A stretch of DNA of 64,000 nt from Symbiodinium natans (lineage: Eukaryota > Sar > Dinophyceae > Suessiales > Symbiodiniaceae): the NCBI GenBank assembly GCA_905221605.1, contig CAJNDS010002331.1:389001-453000 (forward strand). The letters run 5' to 3'. Made by a program: the position numbers and the translations under genes. Positions 52,237 to 62,830 of this stretch are shown here, piece by piece. Every line of letters begins with the position of its first letter. Position 1 is the first letter of the stretch. The notes beneath the pieces were generated by a model. That model was given only the letters and a program-made list of their open reading frames with translations, was not told where the DNA came from and ran no database searches.

Positions 52237-53450
52237 TTCCCGGTTTTTCCACTAAAAATTCACGGTTTTCCACCAAAAACTCCCGGTTTTCCACTAAAAA
52301 TTCCAGGTTTTCCACTAAAAATTCCCGGTTTTCCACTAAAAATTCCCGGTTTTCCACAAATCCCGGTTTTCCACCAAAAATTGCAGGTTTTCCACTAAAA
52401 ATTCCAGGTTTTTCCACTAAAACTTACCGGTTTTTCCACCAAAAACTCCCGTTTTTTCCACTAAAAATTCCCGGTTTTCCACTAAAAACTCCCGGTTTTC
52501 CACCAAAAACTCCCGGTTTTCCACCAAAAATTACCGGTTTTCCACTAAAAATTCCCGGTTTTCCACAATCCCGGTTTTCCACCACAAATTCACGGTTTTC
52601 CAGTCTAAGTTCCCGGTTTTTCCACTAAAACTTGCCGGTTTTTCCACCAAAAACTCCCGGTTTTTCCACTAAAAATTCCCGGTTTTTCCACTAAAACCTA
52701 CAGGTTTTCCACTAAAAATTCCAGGTTTTCCTCTAAAACTTGCAGGTTTTTCCACCAAAAAATACCGGTTTTCCACTAAAAATTCCCGGTTTTTCCACTA
52801 AAACTTCCCGGTTTTTCCACCAAAAACTACCGGTTTTTCCACTAAAAATTACCGGTTTTCCACCAAAAATTACCGGTTTTCCACCAAAAATTCCCGGTTT
52901 TCCACTAAAAACTCACGGTTTTCCACTAAAACTTCCCGGTTTTCCACTAAAAATTACCGGTTTTCCACAATCCCGGTTTTCCACGAAAAACTCACGGTTT
53001 TCCAGTCTAAATTCCCGGTTTTTCACTAAAACTTGCAGGTTTTTCCACAAAAAATTACCGGTTTTTCCACTAAAAATTCCCGGTTTTTCCACTAAAAATT
53101 ACCGGTTTTCCACTAAAAATTCCCGGTTTTCCACTAACACTTGCCGGTTTTCCCACCAAAAAATCCCGGTTTTTCAACTAAAAATTCCCGGTTTTCCACC
53201 AAAATCTCCCGGTTTTCCACTAAAAATTCACGGTTTTTCCACTAAAACTTGCCAGTTTTTCCACCAAAAACTCCCGGTTTTTCCATTAAAAATTCCCGGT
53301 TTTTCCACTAAAAAACCCGGTTTTCCACCAAAAACTCCCGGTTTTCCACTAAAAAATCCCGGTTTTTCCACTAAAAAACCCAGGTTTTTCCACTAAAAAC
53401 TCCCGGTTTTCCACCGAAATTTTCCGGTTTTCCACCAAAATTTGCCGGTT
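52237..53450. repeat. Satellite of about 21 bp, CCGGTTTTCCACTAAAAATTC
   Basis: About 58 tandem units with consensus CCGGTTTTCCACTAAAAAT plus 1-3 bases. Unit length varies by one or two bases (TTTT or TTTTT, CACTAA or CACCAA). The translated ORFs on either strand are artefacts. A CCCTAAA array (52,111-52,202) flanks it on the left. Confidence 0.97.
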
Positions 53451-53455
53451 GCTCG

Positions 53456-53720
53456 GGGGGCCTACTCTGGGCTGGCTTTAGGGTTTAGGGCCTACTCTGG
53501 GCAGGCTTTAGGGTTTAGGGCCTACTCGGTACTGGCTTTAGGGTTTAGGGCCTACTCTGGGCTAGCTTAGGGTTTAGGGCCTAGTCTGGGCTAGCTTCTG
53601 GGCTAGCTTTAGGGTTTAGGGCCTACTCTGGGCTGGCTTTAGGGTTTAGGGCCTACGCGGGGCTGGTTTTATTGAGGTTAGGCCCTGCTCTGGGCTGCCT
53701 TTTGGGTGTAGGGCCCACCC
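53456..53720. repeat. Minisatellite of 30 bp built on TTTAGGG
   Basis: About eight units of GGCCTACTCTGGGCTGGCTT followed by TAGGGTTTAG. Each unit contains one and a half telomere-type repeats plus a unique core, showing amplification of a telomere/unique junction. Confidence 0.9.
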
Positions 53721-53871
53721 TGGGCGGCAGCCGACTGAACCAAAAATTTTAAGATTAAAACATAAAGTAAAATATTTTCATAATGTTATGGGATCCGATG
53801 GGTGGGTGGGTCGATATTCGATACCGGAGTAAGGAGCTCTACTAGTGAAACGCTTGGACTTGAGATGCTGA

Positions 53872-53980
53872 ACCCTAAACCCTAAACCCTAAACCCTAAA
53901 CCCTAAACCCTAAACCCTAAACCCTAAACCCTAAACCCTAAACCCTAAACCCTAAACCATAAACCCTAAACCCTAAGCCC
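53872..53980. repeat. CCCTAAA array
   Basis: About 110 bp of near-perfect CCCTAAA just before the first exon recognised for gene C. Confidence 0.97.
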
Positions 53981-54004
53981 TTAATCCCAAGCCTCTTACA
54001 AGAG

Positions 54005-54055
54005 GTCTACGAGGCCATCTTCCTGCCGAGTGGCGTGTCCACCGCCGCGTTTCTC
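54005..54055 (+). CDS. Gene C exon 1 of model
   Basis: Encodes VYEAIFLPSGVSTAAFL, clearly related to gene A exon 2. Several AGs around 53,990-54,004 could be the acceptor; GT donor at 54,056. Confidence 0.5.
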
Positions 54056-57000
54056 GTCCCAGCCAGCCAGGACACGACCAACCCCAAACCCTAAGCACTG
54101 GTTTAGGTTTAGGGTTCAGGGTTACAAGTAAGGTTTTGAGTGCCCTAAATAGGGCAGGGTCATAAGTAAGGGTATGAGTACCCTGAGTAGGGTTATGTAT
54201 TCCTACCCATGAACCTTCAAGCAAGCACCAGGACCCTGAACACCTTACTCCCCAAGCCCTAAACCCGAAACCCTAAACTCGAAACCCTAAACCCGAAACC
54301 ATCCCAAGGTCGGGTTCTAAGCGTTAAACCCGCCAGCCCCACAACCAAGGCCGAGGGGCTTCAGAGTTCAGGGCTTAGACCCCCAGACTCCCAAATCCGG
54401 CCCTACACCCCTGAAGCCCGACGACCTAAACCCTACGACCCCGCAACCCAGAACCCTAAACTTTCAGGGTTTTGGTGTCTCGCACCCCAGGCTTAGGGCT
54501 TCAGGGCTTAAAGCCCTTGCCGGGCACTTAAACTCCAAAGCCCCAAAGCTCTAAACTCTAAACCCTGAGCCCCTAAACCCCCAAGTCGAAACCTGCAACG
54601 GACCCTGTATATTTATATCTACATATGCATGCATGCGTGCATGCGTGCGTGCATGCATGCATGCATGCATGTATGCATGCATGTATGTATGTATGTATGT
54701 ATGTATGTATGAATGCATGCATCTACGTCTATATGTATACGCATATAATTCTACATATGCATATGTATATATATATATACACACGCATTTGTGCTTCCAT
54801 CCTTATCTATACCTGCACTCGTATCTATGTCCCCTCCCGTCCCCAAAACAAGCAAGCTCGAACGTGATAGCTGAAAATCTATAGCTAAGCCGCGTCTAGC
54901 CCCTGTCGCAACCCGCACATGAACCTCCAAAGCAAGGTTTGTGCAGCTGATGCAGAAAAGCAGCCGACACATGGCCATGGAAGAGAAGAGGGCTTGCAGG
55001 TTCTGTTGGGATTGGGGCTCTTCCCGGCCATGTGCGCATCTCGCCATGGTGCCCTAAACCCTAAGCCCGAAAACCTTAAACACCAAAGCCCACCCTTGAA
55101 GCCCTAAAGCATGGCAGGCCCAAAGACCCTTCAATTCTGAGAGCAGCTCAGGGAAGCGCAAGGAAGCAGGCCAGCCCATTGTCAAAGCCGGCACTCCCTT
55201 TGGCAAGGCCCGGGTTTTGGGGTGTTCGGGGTGTTGGCGGTGTTCGGGGTGTTCGGGGTGTTCGGGGTATTCGGGGTGTTCGGGGTGTTCGGGGCTGGTG
55301 AGTTCGGGTTTAGGGCTTGGGGGTTTGGAAGCAGAATCGCTTTTTTCGCCCCTTTTTGGGGTAGGTAGCCCAAAGGCCACAATCCGGAGTCCCAAACTGA
55401 AGACCTTGAACCTTAAAGCCCAAACCTGAAGCCCGAAATCTCAAGTCCTGAAACCCTCAGCCCTGAAGGTGTAAATCTCGCCAAGCCGGAAGTGCAGCTC
55501 CCCCGACATCAACCCTAGCACTTTAAACCCTAAACCCGGATCCCTGATTCCTAAACCCAAACCCTAAACCCTAAACCCTAAACCCTGAACCCTGAACCCT
55601 GAACCCTGAACCCTAAACCCTGAACCCTGAACCCTAAACCCTAAACCCTAGTCCTTTAAACCCAAGCCATAAACCCGGTGACCCTGGGGGTCCACAGGCA
55701 CCTCCGGGGCTGGGGTTTAGGGTTTAGGGTTTAGGGTTTAGGGTTTAGGGTTTAGGGTTTAGGGTTTAGGGTTTAGGGTTTAGGGTTTAGGGGTTAGGGT
55801 TCAGGGTTTAGGGTTTAGGGTTTAGGGTTTCGGGTTTCGAGGGCTAAAAGAGTTGATGGGGTTTGGGGGCATGTGGGGTTTATTGGGCTTACGGGTTGTT
55901 GGAAGAATTTCTTGTATGGCCCAAGGATATGAACCCTAACCCTAACCTGAAACCGTTAAGGATATTAAGGGGTGCAGGCGTTTTGAGGATGTAGAGAGCT
56001 TTCAGGCGAAGCCCAAAACCCCAAACCCACCTTAGGCTTCGGAGGTTTAGCGTTTTGGGTTTAGGGTTGGCTTTAGGGTTTAGGGTTTAGGGTTTAGGGT
56101 TTAGGGTTCAGCGTTTAGGGTTTAGGGTTTAGCGTTTAGGGCACCCTACAATCTGAAACCTCACCCAGAGAGGTGGCCCTGCTACTGCGGGGGGAGGCCG
56201 TGTCCTTGCGCCTTGGATGCCGGCGTTTGAAGGGATTAGGAGCTCAGGGTTTAGGGTTTTGCGGTTTAGGGTTTTAGGGTTTAGGGCTTAGGGTTTAGAG
56301 TTTAGGGCTATTTCTCCCCTAAAATAGGCCCCTAAAATAGTCGGATTCCCTTAGAATGGGGACCCCAATAGGGTATCCCCAATCTCGAAAAGCCACCACT
56401 TTGGAGTTCCGGGTTCAGGGTTGAGGGTTTGAGGGTTTGAGGGTTTTAGGGTTTTATGGTTTAGGGTTTTCAGGGTTTAGGATTTAGGGTTTAGGGTTAG
56501 AATGTTGAAGCTTGGACTGCTTCAGGGGGTTTGGGGCTTTAGGGCTTTTAGGGTTTCTTTTGATCGCACACATGCAGCTCAGTTCCTCAAAGAGGCCCCG
56601 AAGGCTCAAAGGACCATGTCGGAGGTTGTATGGTTTAGGGTTTAGGGTTTAGGGCTTGGGGTTTGGGGCTATTTCTGAGGTTGTACTCTAGGGGCCCCAA
56701 AGCCCGACCGGCCACCTCAGCCCCTTGCACGCTAGCCGTGCCCTGAGCCCGCAAGCCCCTTTCGGGCTCAGGGCTTGGGGCGAGTGAGTGTTTAGGGAAG
56801 TCAGCGCAAGATCCTCAGAGAGTCCTCGACATGACGTAGACCCCGAGCCCCTTTAAAGTTTAGGGCTTGGGGTTTAGGGTTTAGGGTTTAGGGTTTAGGG
56901 TTTAGGGTTTAGGGCTTAGGGCTTAGGGTCCTCAAGACGGCCCCCAGGCATGGCGGTCAGGCAGAGCAGAATCCTGAGGCCTCCCGGCTTAGGGTTTAGG

Positions 57001-60000
57001 GTTTAGGGTTTAGGGTTTAGGGTTTAGGGTTTAGGGTTTAGGGTTTAGGGTTTAGGGTTTAGGGTTTAGGGTTTAGGGTTTAGGGTTTAGGGTTTAAGGT
57101 TTAGGGTGCAGGCGCTCAACGGCGGGGTTCTTCTGGGCTTCCCGGCTTCCGGGCGTTTGGGGGCTTGGGGGACTCAGGGCATTCTTCAGAGCGGTCGGGG
57201 CTTGGTTGTTGTTTTTCTTTTTTTGTTTTTGCGTTTTTGGGGGCTTTTTGGGGGGTTTCGGGGGTTTTGTGTTCAGCTTCTTCATGCCCTTGTTTGCAGG
57301 GCTGGCTGCGCCCCCCCCTCTCAAAGAACTACTTTGGTTCATGGTACTTCTTAACAAAGTATAAGCCTACTTATAACCCACTGATAAGCCCCTTGAGTGC
57401 CCTAATGAACTAGGGCAACTTTTGTTACAATTACTTCTAGCCCCACTTAGGGTACCTAAAACCCTACTTACTAAGTCCCATGATCCTCCAGGTATAGGGT
57501 TGGTATTCTCACCCGAAACATGCCCCCCGCACCGAAAAACCCTCAAGCGCCAAGGCAAGATGAGCGGTAGAATGTAGGGGGTCGGAATATTTACTACCAA
57601 TATCGCCTTATGGTCCCTTCGTTCTTATACTATAATAACCCCCCCCAAACCCCTGCTCTAATTATTAAGGCACCTATATGAAATGGGCAGAAATGAGACT
57701 TTGCAGGGACACTTGTAATTCGCCATCTGAGAAATGTTCGGTGCACCAGACAATGATAGGTCTAACGTTCATGCCGTGGTCATACCAAATCTGCAGCGAG
57801 CATTGGGCTTTTTTGAAGATCTGTGGGCGCGCGTGCGGGGGTGTCTGGGGGTGTGCAGTACATTCACTCGCTTCGCTGCGTCAGCTCAGTTTCCAAGCTG
57901 AGCCCAAACCGTGACCACAACCCTGAACCCCAACCGTACACCCGAAACCCTAAACCTAAACCCTAAACCCTGAACCCCTAACCCTAAACCCTAAACCCTA
58001 AACCCTAAACCCTAAACCCTAAACCCTAAACCCTAAACCCTAAACCCTAAACCCTAAACCCTAAACCCCAAACCCCAAACCCCAAACCCCAAACCCTAAA
58101 CCGTTTCGGGTTGCTCTTGTTCATTGATCGCATGGGGCCACCTTTAGGCCCTGAAGCCCCAAAACTCCCAAGCCCTGGCGTCCCTCGCGAGGGAGACACG
58201 CTGCCAGTCCGGCAGAAGGGTGAAGTGACCCATCGCTACATGGGGCGTCTCGAGGCAAGGGTTCAGGGTTCAAGGTTTGGGGTTTGGGGTTTGGGGTTGG
58301 GGTTTGGGGTTTGGGGTTTGGGGTTTGGGGTTTGGGGTTTAGGGTTTAGGGCTACGGCGAATTGGAGGGCTTACCTGGTAAGTCAGTTCTGGAATCACCT
58401 CCCCCCAGTATTAAAAGTGCCCTGCCGTGTTTGTTATGTTAAGTTTACCCTAAACCCTAAACCCTAAACCCTATACCCTAAACCCTAAACCCTAAACCCT
58501 AAACCCTAAACCCTAAACCCTAAACCCTAAACCCTAAACCCTAAAACCCTAAACCCTGAACCCTAAGCTACTCTCTCGTGTCTCAATACGTTTCTGGGAA
58601 GGCCTCAAAGCCAACTGTACAGCCTGCAGCTTTCAGCTCGACATCGCCCTAGAAGCCCCAGATCCGCAACACCATATGTGTATGCATGTATATATATATA
58701 TGTATGTATGTATATATATATATGTATATATATACACATAAGTGGATACAAAACAAGTGTATCTACACATATACATATATATATATATATACACATACAT
58801 ATGTTAATGAACCTCGGAAGCAAATATATAATATACAAATAAGATATACATATACGAATAGAATTAAGTAAGCAAATCACTAAATAGCAAATACATAAAG
58901 ATGTGTATACACACACATATACAAGTACTGTGTTTTCTCCGAGATGTGGGGGGTTGGGGGCGGGTTTCGGGCGGAAAGCAGGAATCAGGGAAGGTTTGGG
59001 GTTAAGGGTTTGGGGTTTGGGGCTTTGGGGAGAGCTTTTTCCTTTGACTTCCCAGAGACTCCAAAACCCCTTGATTAAGGAATATACCTTAAATTATCAT
59101 AGGAACCCTAATATGATTTAAGGTATATTCCTTACTTAAGGGGTTTTGGAGTCTCTGGGTTCGTTGTGCATGCTTCAGCCTGCTCAGAGATGGGCCTCGT
59201 TGCTCCTTTTTTTGGGTCATGGAAGCTCGAAGGATAACCCTCCGCCCCAAACAGGGCATGCGCAACGCCGTCTCGCACACCCGAAGAGAAGTACCGAACT
59301 GTCCCCGCGAGCCCTGTCCTCTACTTTTTTCTTAAGAACCCCAAAAGAATGAAAAAATCAACCCCTATATTACCCTTATCAAGAAGAATATTGATGATTA
59401 TTTTTGGGGGGGGGATTCTTAAGCAATTACTAGTCCTTGTTTGCTCAAGGAAGAGTAGCGGTTGCCCTGCCCGCTCTTTCTATTTCGTGTAAATGCTCAC
59501 GCCCCAAGCGAAATAGAAGAGAGAGAGGCTGGCCTGGACTTCCCTTTGCGGGTTTAGGGTTTAGGGTTTAGGGTTAGGGTTTAGGGTTTAGGGTCTAGGG
59601 TTTAGAGTTTAGGGTTTTGTACATCTTCAATCTCGAGACCACTTAACTGGTCTTCGGCATTTGTCTATTCAGCTTTCCCGCGAAGGCACGCATCACTTGG
59701 TACTTTGCTGTCGATTGAGACAGAATAGGCAAAACGAAGCGACAAGGTGAAGCGGTCTAGGGTTTAGGGGTTTGACGTCTTAAACTGTATCGTGGGGCTG
59801 AGGGGTTTCCGCAGAATCGAAGGGAAGTGGGCCCAATGCACTTCCTGTTTATTGTGTCGGGCTTGGGGTTTCGGGCGTTTTCGGATTAAACCTTGACCCT
59901 CAACCCTGACACCGAAGCCCTAAATACTACATAGGCGGTCAAGGTAGATCTCTAATCCAAACCCGTAGAAAGCCCATCTCGTACCAGGTGTCTTGTCAGA

Positions 60001-62762
60001 CACTTGCGTAAACCCTGGACCCTAAACACTAAATCACCCTGAGCCCTTAACCCTAAATCTAAACCTGAAGCCCCCTAAACCCGAAGCCGAATCACTGGGA
60101 GTCTTCCTCAACAAGCATCCGCTGCAGAACCCCCAAATCGTTGGGTCTCGTCTAGGATGCCCAGTAGTGCCTTTATTCCCTTTTTGGGGGGCTTTAGGTT
60201 CCCTTATAAACCCCTTTAAGCACAAAAGGGCACCCTTTTTAAGACTTGGTTACTGGGCAGCCTAGTCGTAGGGTTCTTTCCAGCGTAATTCTAGCTGCCT
60301 TGGCCCTGCACCTTCGAGTGCAGGGGACGCCCCTGAACATTTTTCATATTCGTCTTCAGAAGATTTAGGGTTTAGGGTTTAGGGTTTAGGGTTTAGGCTA
60401 TATAGATTTATTAACTCTGTTATCATGGTGTTCCGATGCAAACGTTCTGCGAACGTTCTCTGATCGTTCGTGATTTTTAGTAGATACTTATATAAAATCA
60501 ATATGTAAATAACTCAATGAAAACATAGCTCAGTTGGTAGAGTAGTGGCCTAAGAAACCAGAGGTCCCAGGTTCAAGCCCCGGTATAAACTAGTTAAACA
60601 TACATGAACATTCACAGAACGTTCTACGAACGTTCCATTTAGGGTTTAGGGTTTAGGGTTTAGGCTTTTATCAGCCTTGCAATGTTGTGCATCCAATGGA
60701 TGACTACTGCTAGCGAAGTGGCTCGCATGGAACTGCAGGACGTGCCGTGCTCAACTCGAACTGAGAACGCGTCCGTGTGCCATGTGCGCGATCTGAAGCT
60801 CCATCTCCAAAAGGTGTGCGGACATTCCCGGTTTCGGCAGAGACTCCTGCAAGAAGATGGGCAGATACTGCCTGACGAGGCAGTTCTAGATGCGCCACGC
60901 CGATTGCAGCTAGTGTTGTTAGGCTTTGCAGAGACTTCTGCCGATGATATAGACAAGCTGCTCCAAGCAGTAAGAGCAAATGACACGAGTCAAATAGAAA
61001 ACATCTTGCAACGTCCCCAAGACCCAGGCCTGGCGAATTCCCAAGGCTTCGCAGCCTTGCACGCAGCAGCCCACTTTGGCAACGAAGTTGCCGTTCTGCG
61101 CCTGCTTGAGGCTGGCGCAGACAAGGACCAAACCGAAATGAATGGAGCAACACCTCTTGTTGTCGCATCTCAGAATGGCCACTTGGAAGTGGCACGATTG
61201 CTCCTTGAAGCTGGCGCAGGCAAGGATGCAGCCGACACAAATGGAGCAACACCTCTTCTTGTCGCATCTCAGAATGGCCACTTGGAAGTGGCACGATTGC
61301 TCCTTGAAGCTGGCGCAGGCAAGGATGCAGCCGACACGCATGGAGCAACACCTCTTCTTGTCGCATCTGCGCAAGGCCACTTGGAAGTGGCACGTTTGCT
61401 CTTGGAAGCTGGCGCAGGCAAGGATGCAGCCACAACACATGGAGTAACACCTCTTCTTGTCGCATCTGCGCAAGGCCACTTGGAAGTGGCACGATTGCTC
61501 CTTGAAGCTGGCGCAGGCAAGGATGCAGCCACAACACATGGAGCAACATCTCTTCTTGTCGCATCTGCGCAAGGCCACTTGGAAGTGGCACGATTGCTCC
61601 TTGAAGCTGGCGCAGGCAAGGATGCAGCCACAACACATGGAGCAACATCTCTTCTTGTCGCATCTCAGAATGGCCACTTGGAAGTGGCACGTTTGCTCTT
61701 GGAAGCTGGCGCAGGCAAGGATGCAGCCGACGCACATGGAGCAACACCTCTTGTTGTCGCATCTAAGAATGGCCACTTGGAAGTGGCCCGTTTGCTCCTT
61801 GAAGCTGACGCTGACAAGGATGCAGCCGACACGCGTGCAAGCAATCGGCAAACACAGATGGAGTAACCCGTCTTCATATCGCATGTCAGAACGGGTACTA
61901 CTTGGCAGTTGCACATTTACCTCTTGAGGCTGGTTGGCGCAGGGGGTTGCAGAGGCATGGCAGTGCCACGATTGCGCTGCTTGATGCTGCAGACACAAAG
62001 AGAACGGGTGCCGCGTGGTGTGGTTACTGACCCGACTGACAACTAGCTGCTAGCTTCAATGCAAAAACCATTGTCGTGGTCTTAGCTGTCCCCGAAAATG
62101 ATCGGGCTGATCTCCTTCTCTTACCCAGACCCTGCCCCCCTAAACCCTAAACCCTAAATCCTAATCTCCCTGCCCTGGCACTGCTTGAATCATCGGAGCT
62201 TGTGGGAGTGTAACGACCCGAGGAGGCTTAAGGCTCAGGGCTCAAAAGTCTATCGGTTTAGGGTTTAGGGTTTAGGGTTTAGGGTTTAGGGTTTAGGGTT
62301 TAGGGTTTAGGGGTTTATGCAAACAACTGCAATGTTGCGCAGATTATCGCAGCGTTCCCCCGTGCCCAGCAACTCGAGCGACCCACCCACCATGCGCCCA
62401 ACATCCCTTAAAGGGTCTAGGGTTTAGGGTTTAGGGTTTAGGGTTTAGGGTTTAGGGTTTAAAGCCCAAAGCCTCCAATCCTTAAGCCCAAAGCCCTGAA
62501 AACCTTTCAGCCCTAAACCCCAACGCCCTCAAGTCCCTAAACCCTAAACCCTAAACCCTAAACCCTAAACCCTAAACCCTAAGCCCTAAACCCTAAACCC
62601 TAAACCCTAAACCCTAAACCCTAAACCCTAAACCCTAAACCCTAAACCCTAAACCCTACGGGATTCTCCGCGGCCCATGGAGAGGCTTCCGAGTCCAACT
62701 TCCCGGCCCTCAGCAATGTCACCTGCAGGGGATCCGTGGTGTGGCTCGCCGACTGGGAGTCG
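54005..62762 (+). CDS. Gene C: second cyclic-nucleotide-binding-like gene, partial exon model
   Basis: Diverged paralogue of gene A. Exons 54,005-54,055 (VYEAIFLPSGVSTAAFL), 55,163-55,213 (EAGQPIVKAGTPFGKAR), 56,173-56,239 (VALLLRGEAVSLRLGCRRLK), 56,578-56,624 (QFLKEAPKAQRTMSE), 58,192-58,260 (GDTLPVRQKGEVTHRYMGRL) and 62,685-62,762 (SNVTCRGSVVWLADWES) keep phase from the second exon onward. VKAGTPFGKARVALLLRGEA is the typical strand-turn-strand of a cNMP-like roll. The counterpart of gene A exon 7 is not found. The last GT donor (62,763) shows that the gene continues, probably beyond the window. The second ankyrin gene and the tRNA-like element lie inside its last intron. Confidence 0.55.
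54120..54235. repeat. Foldback element, family 1, degraded copy
   Basis: Shares GTTACAAGTAAGG, GAGTGCCCTAA and the terminal CCCATGAACCTTCAAG with the other copies; the left arm is lost. Confidence 0.45.
54615..54785. repeat. (ATGC)n/(TATG)n microsatellite
   Basis: GCATGCATG and GTATG tetranucleotides followed by a TA/CA-rich tail. No gene. Confidence 0.9.
55163..55213 (+). CDS. Gene C exon 2
   Basis: After CGCAAG; encodes EAGQPIVKAGTPFGKAR; GT donor at 55,214, phase 0. The frame is open further upstream (SSSGKRK), so the exon may start near 55,142. Confidence 0.55.
55219..55300. repeat. GTGTTCGGG minisatellite
   Basis: About eight 9-bp units directly after the gene C exon 2 donor; a telomere-like G-rich motif with a different core. 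Confidence 0.9.
56173..56239 (+). CDS. Gene C exon 3
   Basis: After AGAGAG; encodes VALLLRGEAVSLRLGCRRLK and more. The donor is GA (56,240). AGCTCAG stands at both the donor side and the next acceptor. Confidence 0.55.
56578..56624 (+). CDS. Gene C exon 4
   Basis: Good acceptor ACATGCAG; encodes QFLKEAPKAQRTMSE; GT donor at 56,625 leading into TTTAGGG. Confidence 0.6.
56991..57106. repeat. TTTAGGG array
   Basis: About 115 bp of near-perfect TTTAGGG. A possible exon (TAPRHGGQAEQNPEASRL, 56,937-56,990) lies just before it but has a weak context. Confidence 0.95.
57331..57493. repeat. Foldback element, family 1 copy c
   Basis: GGTTCATGGTACTTCTTAAC at the left and CTTACTAAGTCCCATGATCC at the right are inverted copies; interior ACTTATAACCC and GATAAGCCCC match the other copies inverted. 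Confidence 0.7.
57577..57680 (+). repeat. Dispersed element GGGGTCGGAATRT, copy d
   Basis: Same start (GGGGTCGGAATATTTACTA) and end (ATTATTAAGGCACC) as the 27 kb copies. Confidence 0.6.
57948..58103. repeat. CCCTAAA array
   Basis: About 155 bp, mostly CCCTAAA with a CCCCAAA cluster at the end, upstream of gene C exon 5. Confidence 0.95.
58192..58260 (+). CDS. Gene C exon 5
   Basis: AG at 58,190-58,191; encodes GDTLPVRQKGEVTHRYMGRL then EAR; GT donor at 58,261 (GTTCAGGGTTC). An upstream acceptor at 58,171 is possible in another phase. Counterpart of gene A exon 6. Confidence 0.65.
59051..59159. repeat. Near-perfect palindrome
   Basis: CCCAGAGACTCCAAAACCCC...TATACCTTAAATTATCATA returns as its reverse complement with only a few mismatches around a loop of about 10 bases (GGAACCCTAA). 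Arms of about 50 bp; a foldback element or recent inverted duplication. Confidence 0.85.
59160..60360. other. Unique stretch in gene C intron, no gene seen
   Basis: Mixed unique DNA with short telomere-type runs (59,550-59,620). No open frame with splice sites or domain. Confidence 0.5.
60519..60591 (+). tRNA. tRNA-like sequence (Leu AAG-like loop), probably a tRNA pseudogene or SINE head
   Basis: TAGCTCAGTTGGTAGAG is a good A box with a D arm, GGTTCAAGCCC a perfect B box in a T arm with one mismatch, and the anticodon loop CTAAGAA has T33 and anticodon AAG. The anticodon stem has only three clear pairs, the acceptor stem pairs poorly and the long arm of tRNA-Leu is absent, so it is unlikely to be a working tRNA. 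Pol III promoter boxes are intact. GAACGTTC-type palindromes flank it on both sides. Confidence 0.55.
60682..61866 (+). CDS. Ubiquitin-like/ankyrin-repeat protein, 8 repeats, intronless
   Basis: 394 codons. The N-terminal 83 residues are the same ubiquitin-like module as at 43,277 (VRDLKLHLQKVCGHSRFRQR). Eight ankyrin repeats follow with consensus THGATPLLVASAQGHLEVAR and LLLEAGAGKDAAT; several 99-bp units are almost identical in DNA. It sits inside the last intron of gene C, on the same strand, with TTTAGGG directly upstream. Differences from the 43 kb copy lie mainly in repeat number and in the variable residues, as expected of unequal exchange. Repeat fragments after the stop suggest truncation. 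Confidence 0.9.
   Translation: MLCIQWMTTASEVARMELQDVPCSTRTENASVCHVRDLKLHLQKVCGHSRFRQRLLQEDGQILPDEAVLDAPRRLQLVLLGFAETSADDIDKLLQAVRANDTSQIENILQRPQDPGLANSQGFAALHAAAHFGNEVAVLRLLEAGADKDQTEMNGATPLVVASQNGHLEVARLLLEAGAGKDAADTNGATPLLVASQNGHLEVARLLLEAGAGKDAADTHGATPLLVASAQGHLEVARLLLEAGAGKDAATTHGVTPLLVASAQGHLEVARLLLEAGAGKDAATTHGATSLLVASAQGHLEVARLLLEAGAGKDAATTHGATSLLVASQNGHLEVARLLLEAGAGKDAADAHGATPLVVASKNGHLEVARLLLEADADKDAADTRASNRQTQME
61867..62080 (+). pseudogene. Degenerate 3' continuation of the second ankyrin gene
   Basis: Broken repeat pieces (ATCGCATGTCAGAACGGGTA) and the shared tail ACTGACCCGACTGACAA ... GCTAGCTTCAATGCAA, homologous to 45,050-45,320. Confidence 0.65.
62537..62656. repeat. CCCTAAA array
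   Basis: About 120 bp directly upstream of gene C exon 6. Confidence 0.97.
62685..62762 (+). CDS. Gene C exon 6
   Basis: AG at 62,683-62,684; encodes ASESNFPALSNVTCRGSVVW then LADWES; GT donor GTGGGG at 62,763, then TTTAGGG. Counterpart of gene A exon 8. Phase 0 on both sides. Confidence 0.7.
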
Positions 62763-62798
62763 GTGGGGTGTTCGGGTTTAGGGTTTAGGGTTTAGGGT

Positions 62799-62830
<32 letters not shown>

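Noticed and set aside
52237-53450. CRISPR-like array of short repeats
   Set aside because: Units abut with no unique spacers and vary in length; it is a tandem satellite in a eukaryotic genome.
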